NCBI GenBank assembly: GCA_021772775.1
Contig: JAJFLH010000029.1
Span: 36,633 to 100,632, forward strand
Length of the DNA: 64,000 bases
Source of the DNA: Mariprofundus sp.
Lineage (GTDB): Bacteria; Pseudomonadota; Zetaproteobacteria; Mariprofundales; Mariprofundaceae
Direction of reading: 5' to 3'
The position numbers were made by a program, and so were the translations under genes. This document shows, in pieces, positions 1 to 9,624 of the stretch (positions are counted from its first letter, which is position 1; each line of letters begins with the position of its first letter). The notes beneath the pieces were generated by a model, which was given only the letters and a program-made list of their open reading frames with translations, did not search any database and had not been told where the DNA came from.

Positions 1-271
1 GAAAGACCGGGTCGCTGGCAATATGGTTTTTATTGTAAAGTGTTAACCATTTAGCATCGAAACCATAAGACGAAAACAGACTGGGCTGATGAGCCTCATG
101 ATCCTGATACAATAACAGCACTGACTTTGAAGCCGTTAAACATGCAATATTTTCTAATACCGTATCCCAGACATGACTATCCAATATAGCATCATAAATA
201 CGGCTAATGATTTCGCCTATATATTGTTCCTGATTAGAGAGGGTCTCGTTATCTCCATCCATTGATTGCAT
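1..271 (-). CDS. LuxR-like autoinducer-binding/HTH regulator, N-terminal part (runs off the window edge)
   Basis: Hand translation of the reverse complement from ATG at 271: MQSMDGDNETLSNQEQYIGEIISRIYDAILDSHVWDTVLENIACLTASKSVLLLYQDHEAHQPSLFSSYGFDAKWLTLYNKNHIASDPVF. The pattern resembles the N-terminal sensor part of LuxR-type regulators. An alternative in-frame ATG lies at 346. Confidence 0.5.
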   Translation of the reverse strand, partial: MQSMDGDNETLSNQEQYIGEIISRIYDAILDSHVWDTVLENIACLTASKSVLLLYQDHEAHQPSLFSSYGFDAKWLTLYNKNHIASDPVF

Positions 272-709
272 CCCCCGAACAGGCAAAACATATAGCACCT
301 GAACAACTTTTTCTTCATCTATATTGATGATGCATCGAAAAAACATCTGAATATTTTATCCATCATCATCCAAAAAAGTCATTTTTTATCAAAATAGGGA
401 AAAATAAATGCGTTTTATCATCAACATTGATGATGAGGAGCTTATTTTTTGATGTCAGCCTAAGCCGTTCAGATTTAATCCATTGAATGCTTTGCAGCAT
501 ACAAGTTTGAAAAAACTGCAACAACATGAACAAAGCTGTTTCAAAATCATCATTGAGCAGTTCATGGCTTTCTGATTGTAACTGCCATAAAAACATCGAA
601 GAGAGAACCTAGCTTTCATCATCAGAGATATCCGCTCTCTCACTCCTTGGTGCCTGAACAGGCACACCGAAAAGGCCACCACAGGCCTCGGTTTAATAAG
701 GAGAACACT

Positions 710-1954
710 ATGCAACCACAAAAAAAACAACAACACGACGAACTATTTTATCCTGAATTTGTGACCAAACGGGTGGAGCACTACTACAGTGAACGCGTAG
801 AAAAAACATGGGGGGGAGGTCATATCCTTCGTGGCAGAACACCTGATAAAAATTCCATTGTGCTGATGAGCAATGATTATCTCTCTTTGGCGAATCATCC
901 AGATGTTATTCAAGCACAAGCTGAAAGCTTACTGCAACAAGGTAACGGTATGATGATGTCCGGCGTCTTTCTTGATAATAGCAGCCCTCAAAAACAGTTT
1001 GAAGAGGAGATGGCCAGCTTCATGCAAGCGGAATCTGCTATTGTCAGCCAATCCGGTTGGTGCGCCAATATAGGTCTGATTCAATCTTTGGCCGATAAAA
1101 CTACCCCCGTCTACATTGATATGTTTGCTCATATGTCACTTTGGGAAGGTATACAGAGTGCCGGAGCGACAGCTAGAGCCTTTCGCCACAATGATCCCAT
1201 TTCACTGGAGAAAATGATCTGCCAACATGGTGCCGGCGTTATTCTGGTCGACTCTATCTACTCCACCAGTGGACGGATATGCCCATTGGCCGAAATCGCT
1301 GATATTGCGCATCGATATGGTTGCATTTTCATCGTTGATGAATCGCATTCTTTAGGCACACATGGTGACAACGGTGAAGGTTTAGTCGCAGCACTTGGTT
1401 TAACCGATCAGGTACACTTCCGCACAGCCAGTTTAGCCAAAGCCTTTTGCGGGAGGGCCGGTATTATCACATGCCCCTCCTGGTTTAGTGATTATTTCAT
1501 GCAAGAAGCAAGACCTGCTATTTTCAGTTCAACACTACTGCCTCATGAAGTAGCCTCACTATCAGCCTCTTTAAATGTCATTCGAAGTGAACAGTGGCGT
1601 CGTGATCGCTTACAAGAGAATGCAGATTATCTCCGCACTCAATTGGACCAATTGGGTTACAATGTCTCAGCAAGCCAATCACAAATCATCTCTTTAGAAT
1701 CAGGTGACGAGAAACAGACCATGATTCTAAGGGATGCATTGGAGTCCAGAGGTCTATTTGGAGCTGTATTTATGGCTCCTGCCACACCGAAGAAACGTTC
1801 TATTATTCGTTTTTCAGTTCAAGCATCCATGTCGAAACAAGATATGCAGCATATGATTAACGTCTGTAGAGATGTCCGGGAGGAGGTCGGTATGACAAAT
1901 TGGTCTTCGACACGCCGTAAAAACAGACCTTTACATATAGCAAAAGGAATTTAA
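710..1954 (+). CDS. lqsA/cqsA: alpha-hydroxyketone-type autoinducer synthase (CqsA/LqsA family, PLP-dependent)
   Basis: SD AAGGAG before ATG 710; aminotransferase class I/II, AONS-like sequence (SNDYLSLANHPDVI, IFIVDESHSLGTHG, SLAKAFCGRAGIITCP); paired with an Lqs/Cqs-like sensor kinase and regulator. Confidence 0.85.
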   Translation: MQPQKKQQHDELFYPEFVTKRVEHYYSERVEKTWGGGHILRGRTPDKNSIVLMSNDYLSLANHPDVIQAQAESLLQQGNGMMMSGVFLDNSSPQKQFEEEMASFMQAESAIVSQSGWCANIGLIQSLADKTTPVYIDMFAHMSLWEGIQSAGATARAFRHNDPISLEKMICQHGAGVILVDSIYSTSGRICPLAEIADIAHRYGCIFIVDESHSLGTHGDNGEGLVAALGLTDQVHFRTASLAKAFCGRAGIITCPSWFSDYFMQEARPAIFSSTLLPHEVASLSASLNVIRSEQWRRDRLQENADYLRTQLDQLGYNVSASQSQIISLESGDEKQTMILRDALESRGLFGAVFMAPATPKKRSIIRFSVQASMSKQDMQHMINVCRDVREEVGMTNWSSTRRKNRPLHIAKGI

Positions 1955-1976
1955 TCACTGGTTGATGAATATAATG

Positions 1977-2018
1977 AAACGTGGCAAGCACGGTTTAACC
2001 ATCTTGCCACGTTTTCTT
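1977..2018. terminator. intrinsic terminator between convergent lqsA and lqsR
   Basis: AAACGTGGCAAG...CTTGCCACGTTTTCTTT stem with T-tract. Confidence 0.75.
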
Positions 2019-2065
2019 TAAGCCTATTGAAATAAAGAAACCACTTTATGGAATGAATAAAAGTT

Positions 2066-3019
2066 CTATTCGTCTAGAAAATCATTAAAACTTAACAGAT
2101 CACCAGAGCTTTGGGCAGGAGACAAACCTTGAACCAAGGCATAGCGGTAGTTCTGTTTTTCTCCTTTAAAGTTCGATGCCTTATGCAAAGCGGATTGCCA
2201 GTTTATACAATCGGGCAAGTAATAACCGCCATCAGGGAAACAAGCGATAACATCCTTTTTATCCAACGCTTCGAGCAACTCTGTTGGGGCTTCTCGATCA
2301 TGGGCAACGACAAGCTGGTCTGCGCACAAGGCCTCACTTTGAATAGCTAAAAAATCACTATCACCATTAGCTTTTTGTAACCAGATCCCCCCCGGACTAC
2401 TATCAACATAATACTCAACATAATCGCCTTGAATAAAGATCTCATCAAACAAGCTACTAAAACCAGTTTCCTCCATAAATGGAAAATAATTGTGAATGAT
2501 ATGATTTTTCTGCAAGTAAAGCGTCTTATTTTTGAAATAGTCTTGCTGCAACACATCAATGCTTTCTATGATTTTCCCTAAAACATGCGCATCCTGTTTA
2601 ACAATAAATCGATCAATAATATCGTCATTAAACGCCTGAATTGCAATATTTTCACCAGCCACACCAGTCAACATAATCTTTTTAATTTCTGATTTCTTAA
2701 GCCCCTTACAGAATTCCAGACCGCTCATTTCTGGCATATCATAATCGACAACAACAAGAGTAACTTCATCAAAGCGTGAGACATCAAACATACGATTCTT
2801 AAACGATGGAAGTGCCCCCTCATCACTATCTAAACCCTCGAATATAGTAGTATATAATTTACTATCATTAATCCACTTAAGCGCTTCTTTAGCTGACCCG
2901 AACAGTTTAAAGTTCACATCTAATGCATGAAGTCCAAAACTTAAACTTTCCATAAATCGAACATTGTCATCAACCAACACAACGGTAGTAGGATGAAAAT
3001 AAGGTGTAGAATTAATCAT
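2066..3019 (-). CDS. lqsR: LqsR-like response regulator (N-terminal receiver)
   Basis: VVLVDDNVRFMESLSFGL, VVVDYDMPEMSG, KKIMLTGVAG receiver motifs; long non-DNA-binding C-terminal part; ATGA overlap with the upstream kinase. Confidence 0.65.
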   Translation of the reverse strand: MINSTPYFHPTTVVLVDDNVRFMESLSFGLHALDVNFKLFGSAKEALKWINDSKLYTTIFEGLDSDEGALPSFKNRMFDVSRFDEVTLVVVDYDMPEMSGLEFCKGLKKSEIKKIMLTGVAGENIAIQAFNDDIIDRFIVKQDAHVLGKIIESIDVLQQDYFKNKTLYLQKNHIIHNYFPFMEETGFSSLFDEIFIQGDYVEYYVDSSPGGIWLQKANGDSDFLAIQSEALCADQLVVAHDREAPTELLEALDKKDVIACFPDGGYYLPDCINWQSALHKASNFKGEKQNYRYALVQGLSPAQSSGDLLSFNDFLDE

Positions 3020-4311
3020 AATCTCTCCTTGGGAAAGTTTAACTGAAACTCAGTATATTCATGTTCAACTGAAAAGCATTCCATACTTCCCTGAAAGCTC
3101 TGCATCACCATTGAGCAATAAGAGAGTCCCACACCATGACCATATTTCGATGTTGAATAAAACCGTTTAAAAACATGCGCTAACTCTTCAGCCCCGATCC
3201 CCGGCCCTGTATCTCGAAAATGCAGATGATTGTAGGGCTCAGAGCTACTTATGGATATCCTAATTTCCCCTTTGCCAGCTTTAGCAATGGCATATAAAGA
3301 GTTTTTCAATAAATTAAACAATATATGCACAGTTAAAATATCCGAACCTTTAAATATAAAATCATCTTCACCAACACAAGTAATGCGTTGGCGGTCCTCT
3401 TCACTATTAAAAGGATAACGCTCCAAAGTCGTTTGAATACACTTTCTGATACTTTGTTGACTAAAGTCGGCTGTTTGAATAACTCCCTTATCTGAACTCA
3501 CCAATAGCATATCAATCACCGTATTCGCATAGTCCACCTCTTTACTGATACGACTGGGTAGGTTCACCAGTTGTATTCTATGTTCTTTACGCACTAAAGG
3601 AACCTTTAAGCCATGCTCTTTGGCTAATTGATAAGTCTCCAGTAGAGCTGGCATATATGCATCTAAGCCAGCACAATTACTTTTAATACTAAGCAGAGGT
3701 GTGCGTAGTTCATGAGCAATATTGCCGCTAGCGGCAACCAATGTTTCTAGTTTCTCAAATCTTATTCGAGCCATATAAGAGCGATAATTAAAAACACTTC
3801 CCACGCAGACTGCAAAAAAAGCAATGACCAGATATTGAAGAAACCCATCAGGAAAAATAAATCTCTCTTGATCCACAACAAAAGCCGACCAACCAAGTAG
3901 AGAACCAATCGAAAACAGAGCAATCAGGTTTTTCCAGCTCGTGACCAACATCATCATAACAAAAATTGCTACAAATGCCGACATACTCCAAGCCTCATTC
4001 AGATCATTTTTCAATAACATAAATGTAAAAAAGAAAGGCAAACAATAAAGAATAGTAATATGCCAATAGGCAAAAAAGAACTGCTGTAGCCTTATTGGCC
4101 AGTGCGTATAAAAAAACAACACAAGACAGAGCAGGGAGCCAATTAAACGCAAAGTAAGATTTTCATAAGGTTGAGGAAAAAAATCATGCCAAATAAAATA
4201 ATAGAGTGGAAAGCAGGTGACTCCTACTATGGATATAGCGGTAATATTCGTTGAGGTATAATCACTATCCGTCAACATTTCAGCCTGCGGACTAACCACG
4301 CGTTTATTCAT
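3016..4311 (-). CDS. lqsS: CqsS/LqsS-like membrane histidine kinase
   Basis: Multi-TM N-terminus, H-box NIAHELRTPLLSIKSN, G-box DTGPGIGAEELAHVFKRFYSTSKYGHGVGLSYC. Confidence 0.75.
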   Translation of the reverse strand: MNKRVVSPQAEMLTDSDYTSTNITAISIVGVTCFPLYYFIWHDFFPQPYENLTLRLIGSLLCLVLFFYTHWPIRLQQFFFAYWHITILYCLPFFFTFMLLKNDLNEAWSMSAFVAIFVMMMLVTSWKNLIALFSIGSLLGWSAFVVDQERFIFPDGFLQYLVIAFFAVCVGSVFNYRSYMARIRFEKLETLVAASGNIAHELRTPLLSIKSNCAGLDAYMPALLETYQLAKEHGLKVPLVRKEHRIQLVNLPSRISKEVDYANTVIDMLLVSSDKGVIQTADFSQQSIRKCIQTTLERYPFNSEEDRQRITCVGEDDFIFKGSDILTVHILFNLLKNSLYAIAKAGKGEIRISISSSEPYNHLHFRDTGPGIGAEELAHVFKRFYSTSKYGHGVGLSYCSMVMQSFQGSMECFSVEHEYTEFQLNFPKERL

Positions 4312-4380
4312 GTAAAAAAACTCTGTCTAATCCTGAAGAAGGTCAAGGAATTATATCAACACTGAAATCATCAAACTCTC

Positions 4381-4710
4381 TTACTTTTTGCCTTGCCAAT
4401 CACCCGTAACAATATTACCAGATTCATCAACATGGGCCGGCACATATTTATGTATTTCGGTGTCACCCGTGTCCAAACTCATAAACACCGACACTGCACA
4501 AGTCAGGCTAATCGCGACAACAAGAGCATAAAACCAGTTTGGGGCACGCTCTTTTTCCACTGGTGTAATATCTATGATCTCCACTTGTTGCGCTTGATCT
4601 TCTCGCCGTTTCGCTTTTAAGAGCAATAACAGGGTGATATTTCGCAACATGAATAACAGCAGTGCCGGCCCAAAGAAAAAGAACAGCGATACAAACAGAC
4701 TTCGAATCAT
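4381..4710 (-). CDS. small inner-membrane protein of unknown function
   Basis: 109 aa, two hydrophobic segments, overlaps the DUF1841 gene by 4 nt. Confidence 0.6.
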   Translation of the reverse strand: MIRSLFVSLFFFFGPALLLFMLRNITLLLLLKAKRREDQAQQVEIIDITPVEKERAPNWFYALVVAISLTCAVSVFMSLDTGDTEIHKYVPAHVDESGNIVTGDWQGKK

Positions 4711-5192
4711 AATTTAACCAACCCTTTTAATTGTTCTGCATAAACGAGCACATCGGGTTCAACCCCTCCGCGCTGCGACTCATAAACCCGTTCTGCCAAT
4801 ATTTCGAGAATTTGATGCAAGGCATCATGGCGTTCCATCTGATCAGCTGTGATCAGATGATGCAGTGCTCGTGCCATCTCAGGCGGATGTTTGGTTGCTG
4901 CCTGCTCTTCCAGAGCCAAATGGAGAGAGAGGTGCAGATACGGGTTCATGCCATCATCAAGCTGAAAGTCACGTTCCAGGAAGTCATCCATATCATCAAA
5001 ATAATGATGATATTCCGGATGCATTTGAATCACACGAGCAATTCGTACTTCCAAAGCATTCAATGGCAGATCTGCCTGAGCTTTATGCCAGGCATCCCAA
5101 AATATCTGCCGATGCGCCCGTAACTGTTCCCTGCTTGGCCCGTTTCCCAAATCAATCACCTTCCATTTTTTCAATAATCGAAATGGTAACAT
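4707..5192 (-). CDS. DUF1841 family protein
   Basis: SREQLRAHRQIFWDAWHKAQADLPLNALE...HHYFDDMDDFLERDF...NPYLHLSLHLALEEQ. Confidence 0.8.
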   Translation of the reverse strand: MLPFRLLKKWKVIDLGNGPSREQLRAHRQIFWDAWHKAQADLPLNALEVRIARVIQMHPEYHHYFDDMDDFLERDFQLDDGMNPYLHLSLHLALEEQAATKHPPEMARALHHLITADQMERHDALHQILEILAERVYESQRGGVEPDVLVYAEQLKGLVKL

Positions 5193-5353
5193 GATCCGAC
5201 GAATGAAAGAAAAAAAATTGCGTCGGTAAACACATTTAACTCGTCAATTGCATACAGCAGCACACTGTCAAATAGCTATCCTGCATTCTGGCATCAACCA
5301 TGCTAGCTGTATAAATATTACACAATCAAAATATACGAAGAGGTAACCACTTT

Positions 5354-5773
5354 ATGGATGCTAAAATTAATCGAACCCATATTGGTCAAGAGATATTAAC
5401 TACTATTGGAAACAATCACCTTGAAACCCGAGTTGATGATGGTTTTTATATCGAAGGGCCACATGCCCTAAAGTTTGGGGCAATACTTCAAGAGACAACT
5501 GAAGATTATCGTCTCTACTACAGCTTTGATGGCGTTGGTGTAGATATCATTTCACAACATATCCACATTATTTTGACTACCAGCAATTTTGGTACTCCCT
5601 TTCATCAATATAGCTGGATGTTTATTGGCCAGGAAGCAGTCCGCCTCACTTTCGAAAAAGAGACCGTTTTAGAAGAGAATCGCATCAGAATTTCTAGTCG
5701 AATGATGAAAGAGAACAGTGAATCTATTGCTACATTTCGTCGTCATATCGGTAAAATCATTAATGCAGGCTAA
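5354..5773 (+). CDS. hypothetical protein (139 aa)
   Basis: Isolated ORF, SD-like GAGGTAA upstream, no recognised family. Confidence 0.6.
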   Translation: MDAKINRTHIGQEILTTIGNNHLETRVDDGFYIEGPHALKFGAILQETTEDYRLYYSFDGVGVDIISQHIHIILTTSNFGTPFHQYSWMFIGQEAVRLTFEKETVLEENRIRISSRMMKENSESIATFRRHIGKIINAG

Positions 5774-5811
5774 TCCTGCACTAATCGTTGGCATGATGTA
5801 TGCTTAGATAA

Positions 5812-6000
5812 AGTGTAGTTGTTGCACTGGCATTATGGCTTATAAGTCTGGGCCTATGTGTACTGAAAGGGAGCTTGTCTATCCTCGCTGTTGTGCGTCC
5901 CTGAACTGGGATACCTGATGCTAAGGACGCGGCACCCACCTTAACAAAGGGTTTTAGTTCATTATAGGCCATAATGCCAGTACAACAACGTATAAGCCCC
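5812..6000 (+). ncRNA. ssrS: candidate 6S RNA (SsrS)
   Basis: Long closing stem GTTGTTGCACTGGCATTATGGCTTATAA (from 5818) with TTATAGGCCATAATGCCAGTACAACAAC (to 5989); inner stem GCGTCC/GGACGC; 3' half AAGGACGCGGCACCCACCTTA resembles the conserved 6S 3' strand; followed by an intrinsic terminator. Confidence 0.6.
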
Positions 6001-6001
6001 C

Positions 6002-6048
6002 AAAAAAAGGCCTGCCATCCCCCCACTCTCGGCAGGCCTTTTCTTTTG
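6002..6048 (+). terminator. intrinsic terminator after the candidate 6S RNA
   Basis: AAAAAAAGGCCTGCC...GGCAGGCCTTTTCTTTT. Confidence 0.8.
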
Positions 6049-6079
6049 TCTTAAAAAACAGCGCCTAATGAACAGACCG

Positions 6080-7078
6080 CTACTCTTGATAATAGTAGTC
6101 GTACATGCGCAGTAAGGACTCCGTTAAATTCCATGCTTCTGTATAGGAAAGACCACTCTCATCAGGAAAAATAATGCGTACATACAGTTTTTCACCATGC
6201 TTCTCTTGCAAAACAGACAGGCGTTTATGTAACTCAGTACCGTTAACCATCCCATAATTCGCATCGGTTGGCGATTTAAGCTCGATACTTAGCTTGCCAT
6301 CGAGTTTTTGATAACGCACCAGCGTCACCACCTTACCCAGCTGAGAGCGAGCCGGTCGAATCAATCGATTATATTTTATTTCAAGATTGGCATACTCCAA
6401 CTCCAGCTTCTTCAAACGATCAATATCGATATCCCTGCTGTTTTTCAGTTTACCGATCTCTTCCATTCTGAGCAGATATAAATGCTGCTGTTCAGCCAAC
6501 TCCTGCAAACGTTGTTGCAATTGTTCAGTCAGTTCGGCCTGATGCTGTTTTAGTGCTGACTGGCTATTTTCCAGCGCCAGTTTACTCGCCTCTAATGTTA
6601 GCTGACGTTTTTCCAACACAAGCTTAGCAGTTGTCAGTTCGACATTATCTTGCTCCAAAACACTTTTTTCACGTAAAGTAATCTCCTGCGCTTGGGTGAT
6701 TGCAGAGATATCACTCTTCAATTGCAGACTCTCCTGCTCACTGGCACTAAGCTGCGACAGACTACGGCCATGCTCTTCACCCAAATCCATCAAACGCATG
6801 CGCAACATCGAGGACTCTTGTTCCAATTGTTTGAGGCGAATGCTGAGATCTGAATTCATATCCGAGGTCGATTGCACTTGTGCGGTAGCTGTTCGCTCTG
6901 ATTCCAAAGAGGCACGCAACTGATCCACTAAATCCATATTTCTCACCAACAGCGTTAACATCACCGATAAAAATATAATCACAATGACTGTCATAATATC
7001 GGTAAAAGCGGGCCAAAACCCAGCCTCTCCAGAGGTTTCATCTTTCATGCGAAGATCAACAAACGGGCCTTTTTTCAT
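6080..7078 (-). CDS. MotB/ZorB-like membrane-anchored coiled-coil protein
   Basis: N-terminal single TM FWPAFTDIMTVIVIIFLSVMLTLLV, typical of MotB/ExbD-like stator partners, followed by a long coiled coil. Confidence 0.6.
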   Translation of the reverse strand: MKKGPFVDLRMKDETSGEAGFWPAFTDIMTVIVIIFLSVMLTLLVRNMDLVDQLRASLESERTATAQVQSTSDMNSDLSIRLKQLEQESSMLRMRLMDLGEEHGRSLSQLSASEQESLQLKSDISAITQAQEITLREKSVLEQDNVELTTAKLVLEKRQLTLEASKLALENSQSALKQHQAELTEQLQQRLQELAEQQHLYLLRMEEIGKLKNSRDIDIDRLKKLELEYANLEIKYNRLIRPARSQLGKVVTLVRYQKLDGKLSIELKSPTDANYGMVNGTELHKRLSVLQEKHGEKLYVRIIFPDESGLSYTEAWNLTESLLRMYDYYYQE

Positions 7079-7340
7079 ATATTATACTCAAACAAACCAG
7101 CAACACTTTTCAGTTTCATAGATAGCGCTGCCTCTCCCAAAGGCGTTAAATGAGCACGACAGATTGTCATTTTTATCATTTGAATCGTAACAGCTCGACT
7201 TTGTTCAGCTTTTGCATTGCCACCCTCCATTGATGATGAAACAACAGTACGCTGGCCTGACTAAAGCCCTCCTTCAAGTAATATGATTGATGCAAAAGCC
7301 TTAGCTAACTCTAAACCACCATCCAATTCGCCTCAGCCTG
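7075..7340 (-). pseudogene. truncated MotA/TolQ-like C-terminal remnant upstream of the MotB-like gene
   Basis: Reverse-strand translation LDGGLELAKAFASIILLEGGL*SGQRTVVSSSMEGGNAKAEQSRAVTIQMIKMTICRAHLTPLGEAALSMKLKSVAGLFEYNI*, with an internal TAG; its final TGA overlaps the ATG of the next gene (ATGA). Confidence 0.45.
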
Positions 7341-7406
7341 TCAAACACTGATGTGCAAAGTCCCCACCAATGTTTAGCATTGGCAGATAGACCAAAAGGG
7401 GTAAAT

Positions 7407-8246
7407 ATGGCTGAAATTGGACGCATGAATTCACTACGCATCATCAAAAAACTGGATTTTGGTATTTATCTTGATGGTGGGGATTTAGGCGAGATATTAA
7501 TGCCTATTCGTTATGTGCCAGAATCATGCGCGATTGATGATGAACTGGAAGTGTTTGTTTATCGTGATTCTGAAGATCGCCTCATTGCCACAACGGAAGA
7601 ACCCTTTGCCATGGTCGGTGAATTTGCTCTGCTGCAAGCTGTTGCAGTCAATCGTGTTGGCGCCTTTCTTAAATGGGGGCTGATGAAAGATCTGCTGGTA
7701 CCTTTCTCTGAGCAGAAGCCGCGCATGGAAGAGGGTCGACTTTATGTCGTACGGATCTTTCTGGATGACGATGGTCGTATTCTTGCTTCAGCCCGTCTCG
7801 ATGGATTCCTGCACCGTGAATCAGATGATGAGTTTGAAGCCGGAGAAGCCGTGAATCTGTTCATCGCCAATCGTACTGATCTGGGTTATCAGGTTATCGT
7901 CGAAAACAGTCACTGGGGTATGCTGCATAATAATGAAGTGCCAAAAGGTCTGAAGCGCGGAGAAATAGTTGCAGGTTTCATCAAGAACATTCGTGAAGAA
8001 GACGGGCGCATTGACCTCTGCCTACACCTCAAACCCAGCGAAAAAACGGATGAGATCTCTAGTATTGTCATCGAAAAACTCAAACTCAATGCAGGATTTC
8101 TGGCCCTGAATGATAAAAGTTCGCCCGATGATATCCGTGCAACACTCGGCATCAGCAAAGGTATGTACAAAAAAGCAGTTGGAGCACTGTATAAGAAGAA
8201 GTTAATCAGCCTCGAAAAAGATGGCGTCCGTTTGCTTAAAGCTTGA
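7407..8246 (+). CDS. cvfB: CvfB-like S1 RNA-binding protein (YitL family)
   Basis: MAEIGRMNSLRIIKKLDFGIYLDGGDLGEILMPIRYVP...; C-terminal winged helix DIRATLGISKGMYKKAVGALYKKKLISL. Confidence 0.85.
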   Translation: MAEIGRMNSLRIIKKLDFGIYLDGGDLGEILMPIRYVPESCAIDDELEVFVYRDSEDRLIATTEEPFAMVGEFALLQAVAVNRVGAFLKWGLMKDLLVPFSEQKPRMEEGRLYVVRIFLDDDGRILASARLDGFLHRESDDEFEAGEAVNLFIANRTDLGYQVIVENSHWGMLHNNEVPKGLKRGEIVAGFIKNIREEDGRIDLCLHLKPSEKTDEISSIVIEKLKLNAGFLALNDKSSPDDIRATLGISKGMYKKAVGALYKKKLISLEKDGVRLLKA

Positions 8247-8349
8247 TGAGTTCGTAAAAATCATCCATGGCCCATTCATGGGCGCGAAAATCACACTTCG
8301 CTTTCCGCAAGCAAAAAAGCCACGGATGGATTTTTTGCGAGGCGTTTAA

Positions 8350-8991
8350 TTAACGCGTATGACTCTCTTTCTTTTCAGTCAGCAGCTGTGTGCGCGATGA
8401 TACCCCACATGACCTTAGAATAATCGTCACATGAGCCTTCACTGTTGCCTCAGATATCGATAACTCTCTAGCAATCATTTTATTGGAGAGACCTGCCCGC
8501 AACAGAGTCAAAACCTCAATCTGTCGCTCGGTTAAACGCCCTTTTTTCCCCCCTCGCCGCTTCGTTTTGGAAAGGCTTTCCGGCAAGCATGATAATAAAT
8601 TTGGTGGTATGTAGAGCCCACCAGCAAGAATCAATTGAATAGCGCTTACAAGAACAGGCATAGGCGTATTTTTCGGAATATAACCCAAAGCTCCCAATTG
8701 CAGGGCATGCTGCATCAGTTCTGAATCTTCCCAAGCCGATAAAATAGCAATCGTGAGATGTGGATACTCATTCCGAAACTCGGCCAACAGTTCCACACCC
8801 AAGCCATCAGGCAATTCATGATCAAGAAGTACAAGATCAAAGCTCTGATGGTATTGTTGAGTAATCGCGTTGGCAGATGCAACTGAATCAGCTTCAGAAA
8901 TGGTTACGCCGTGAAAGCATTCTTGTAATATTTTCACAAGCCCATCTCTGAATAGATCATAGTCATCCACAATTAGAATGTGCATTGCCAT
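8350..8991 (-). CDS. NarL/LuxR-family response regulator
   Basis: MAMHILIVDDYDLFRDGLVKIL receiver; LTERQIEVLTLLRAGLSNKMIARELSISEATVKAHVTIIL HTH. Confidence 0.85.
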   Translation of the reverse strand: MAMHILIVDDYDLFRDGLVKILQECFHGVTISEADSVASANAITQQYHQSFDLVLLDHELPDGLGVELLAEFRNEYPHLTIAILSAWEDSELMQHALQLGALGYIPKNTPMPVLVSAIQLILAGGLYIPPNLLSCLPESLSKTKRRGGKKGRLTERQIEVLTLLRAGLSNKMIARELSISEATVKAHVTIILRSCGVSSRTQLLTEKKESHTR

Positions 8992-9103
8992 ATTCTTTAC
9001 TATTACCCTTTTGATGCAACGCCACAAAGGTCGTACGACTTCTCTTTTGATATAAATATTCGAACATTAGCTATCATATGGATGTGTTAGGGGCGAATAA
9101 TCG

Positions 9104-9517
9104 ATGTCTATTCATATTGATGATGATGTAGTAATCACTGAGGTTTTATCCTCCATCCTTAGCACCAAAGCTGAAATCATTATCTGTTTTGAAAGTGCCA
9201 AAGCCTACATCACACATATGAATTCAAACCACTTTCATGAGCCAAAACTTATCCTTACTGATGTACTTATGGATGGCATCAGTGGATTTGAATTGGTCAA
9301 ATTCATTCGCAAAAAGAGCTCTGATGTTAAAATCATCGTGATGTCCGGTTATTACGGTCATACCTCCGGTACACCTGACGGATTACATATTGATGCTACG
9401 CAATGCAAACCTTTTGACATTGAAGATCTACTATCGCTAGTTTCACGTTTACTGCAAAAAACTAACTCATTTCATAAGAACAAAGCGATCTTTAGTGCTT
9501 TGAAAGCGCCCCATTGA
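9104..9517 (+). CDS. single-domain response regulator
   Basis: IDDDVVITEVLSSIL, LILTDVLMDGISGFELVKFIR, KIIVMSG. Confidence 0.7.
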   Translation: MSIHIDDDVVITEVLSSILSTKAEIIICFESAKAYITHMNSNHFHEPKLILTDVLMDGISGFELVKFIRKKSSDVKIIVMSGYYGHTSGTPDGLHIDATQCKPFDIEDLLSLVSRLLQKTNSFHKNKAIFSALKAPH

Positions 9518-9624
9518 TGATCTCTATTGCGCCAACATCAAGGATAAAATGATCTCATCCCTGCTCTTTATCGTGACAGGCTCAGCACTTTTCAAACATG
9601 CGAAACTTCATCATCCATTGAGGC

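Noticed and set aside
5781-6026. 81-aa minus-strand ORF
   Set aside because: It lies across the candidate 6S RNA stem and terminator; composition is not protein-like.
6080-7340. Zorya-type defence system (ZorAB-like pair)
   Set aside because: The ZorA-like partner is a stub and no helicase/nuclease ZorC-E genes are adjacent.
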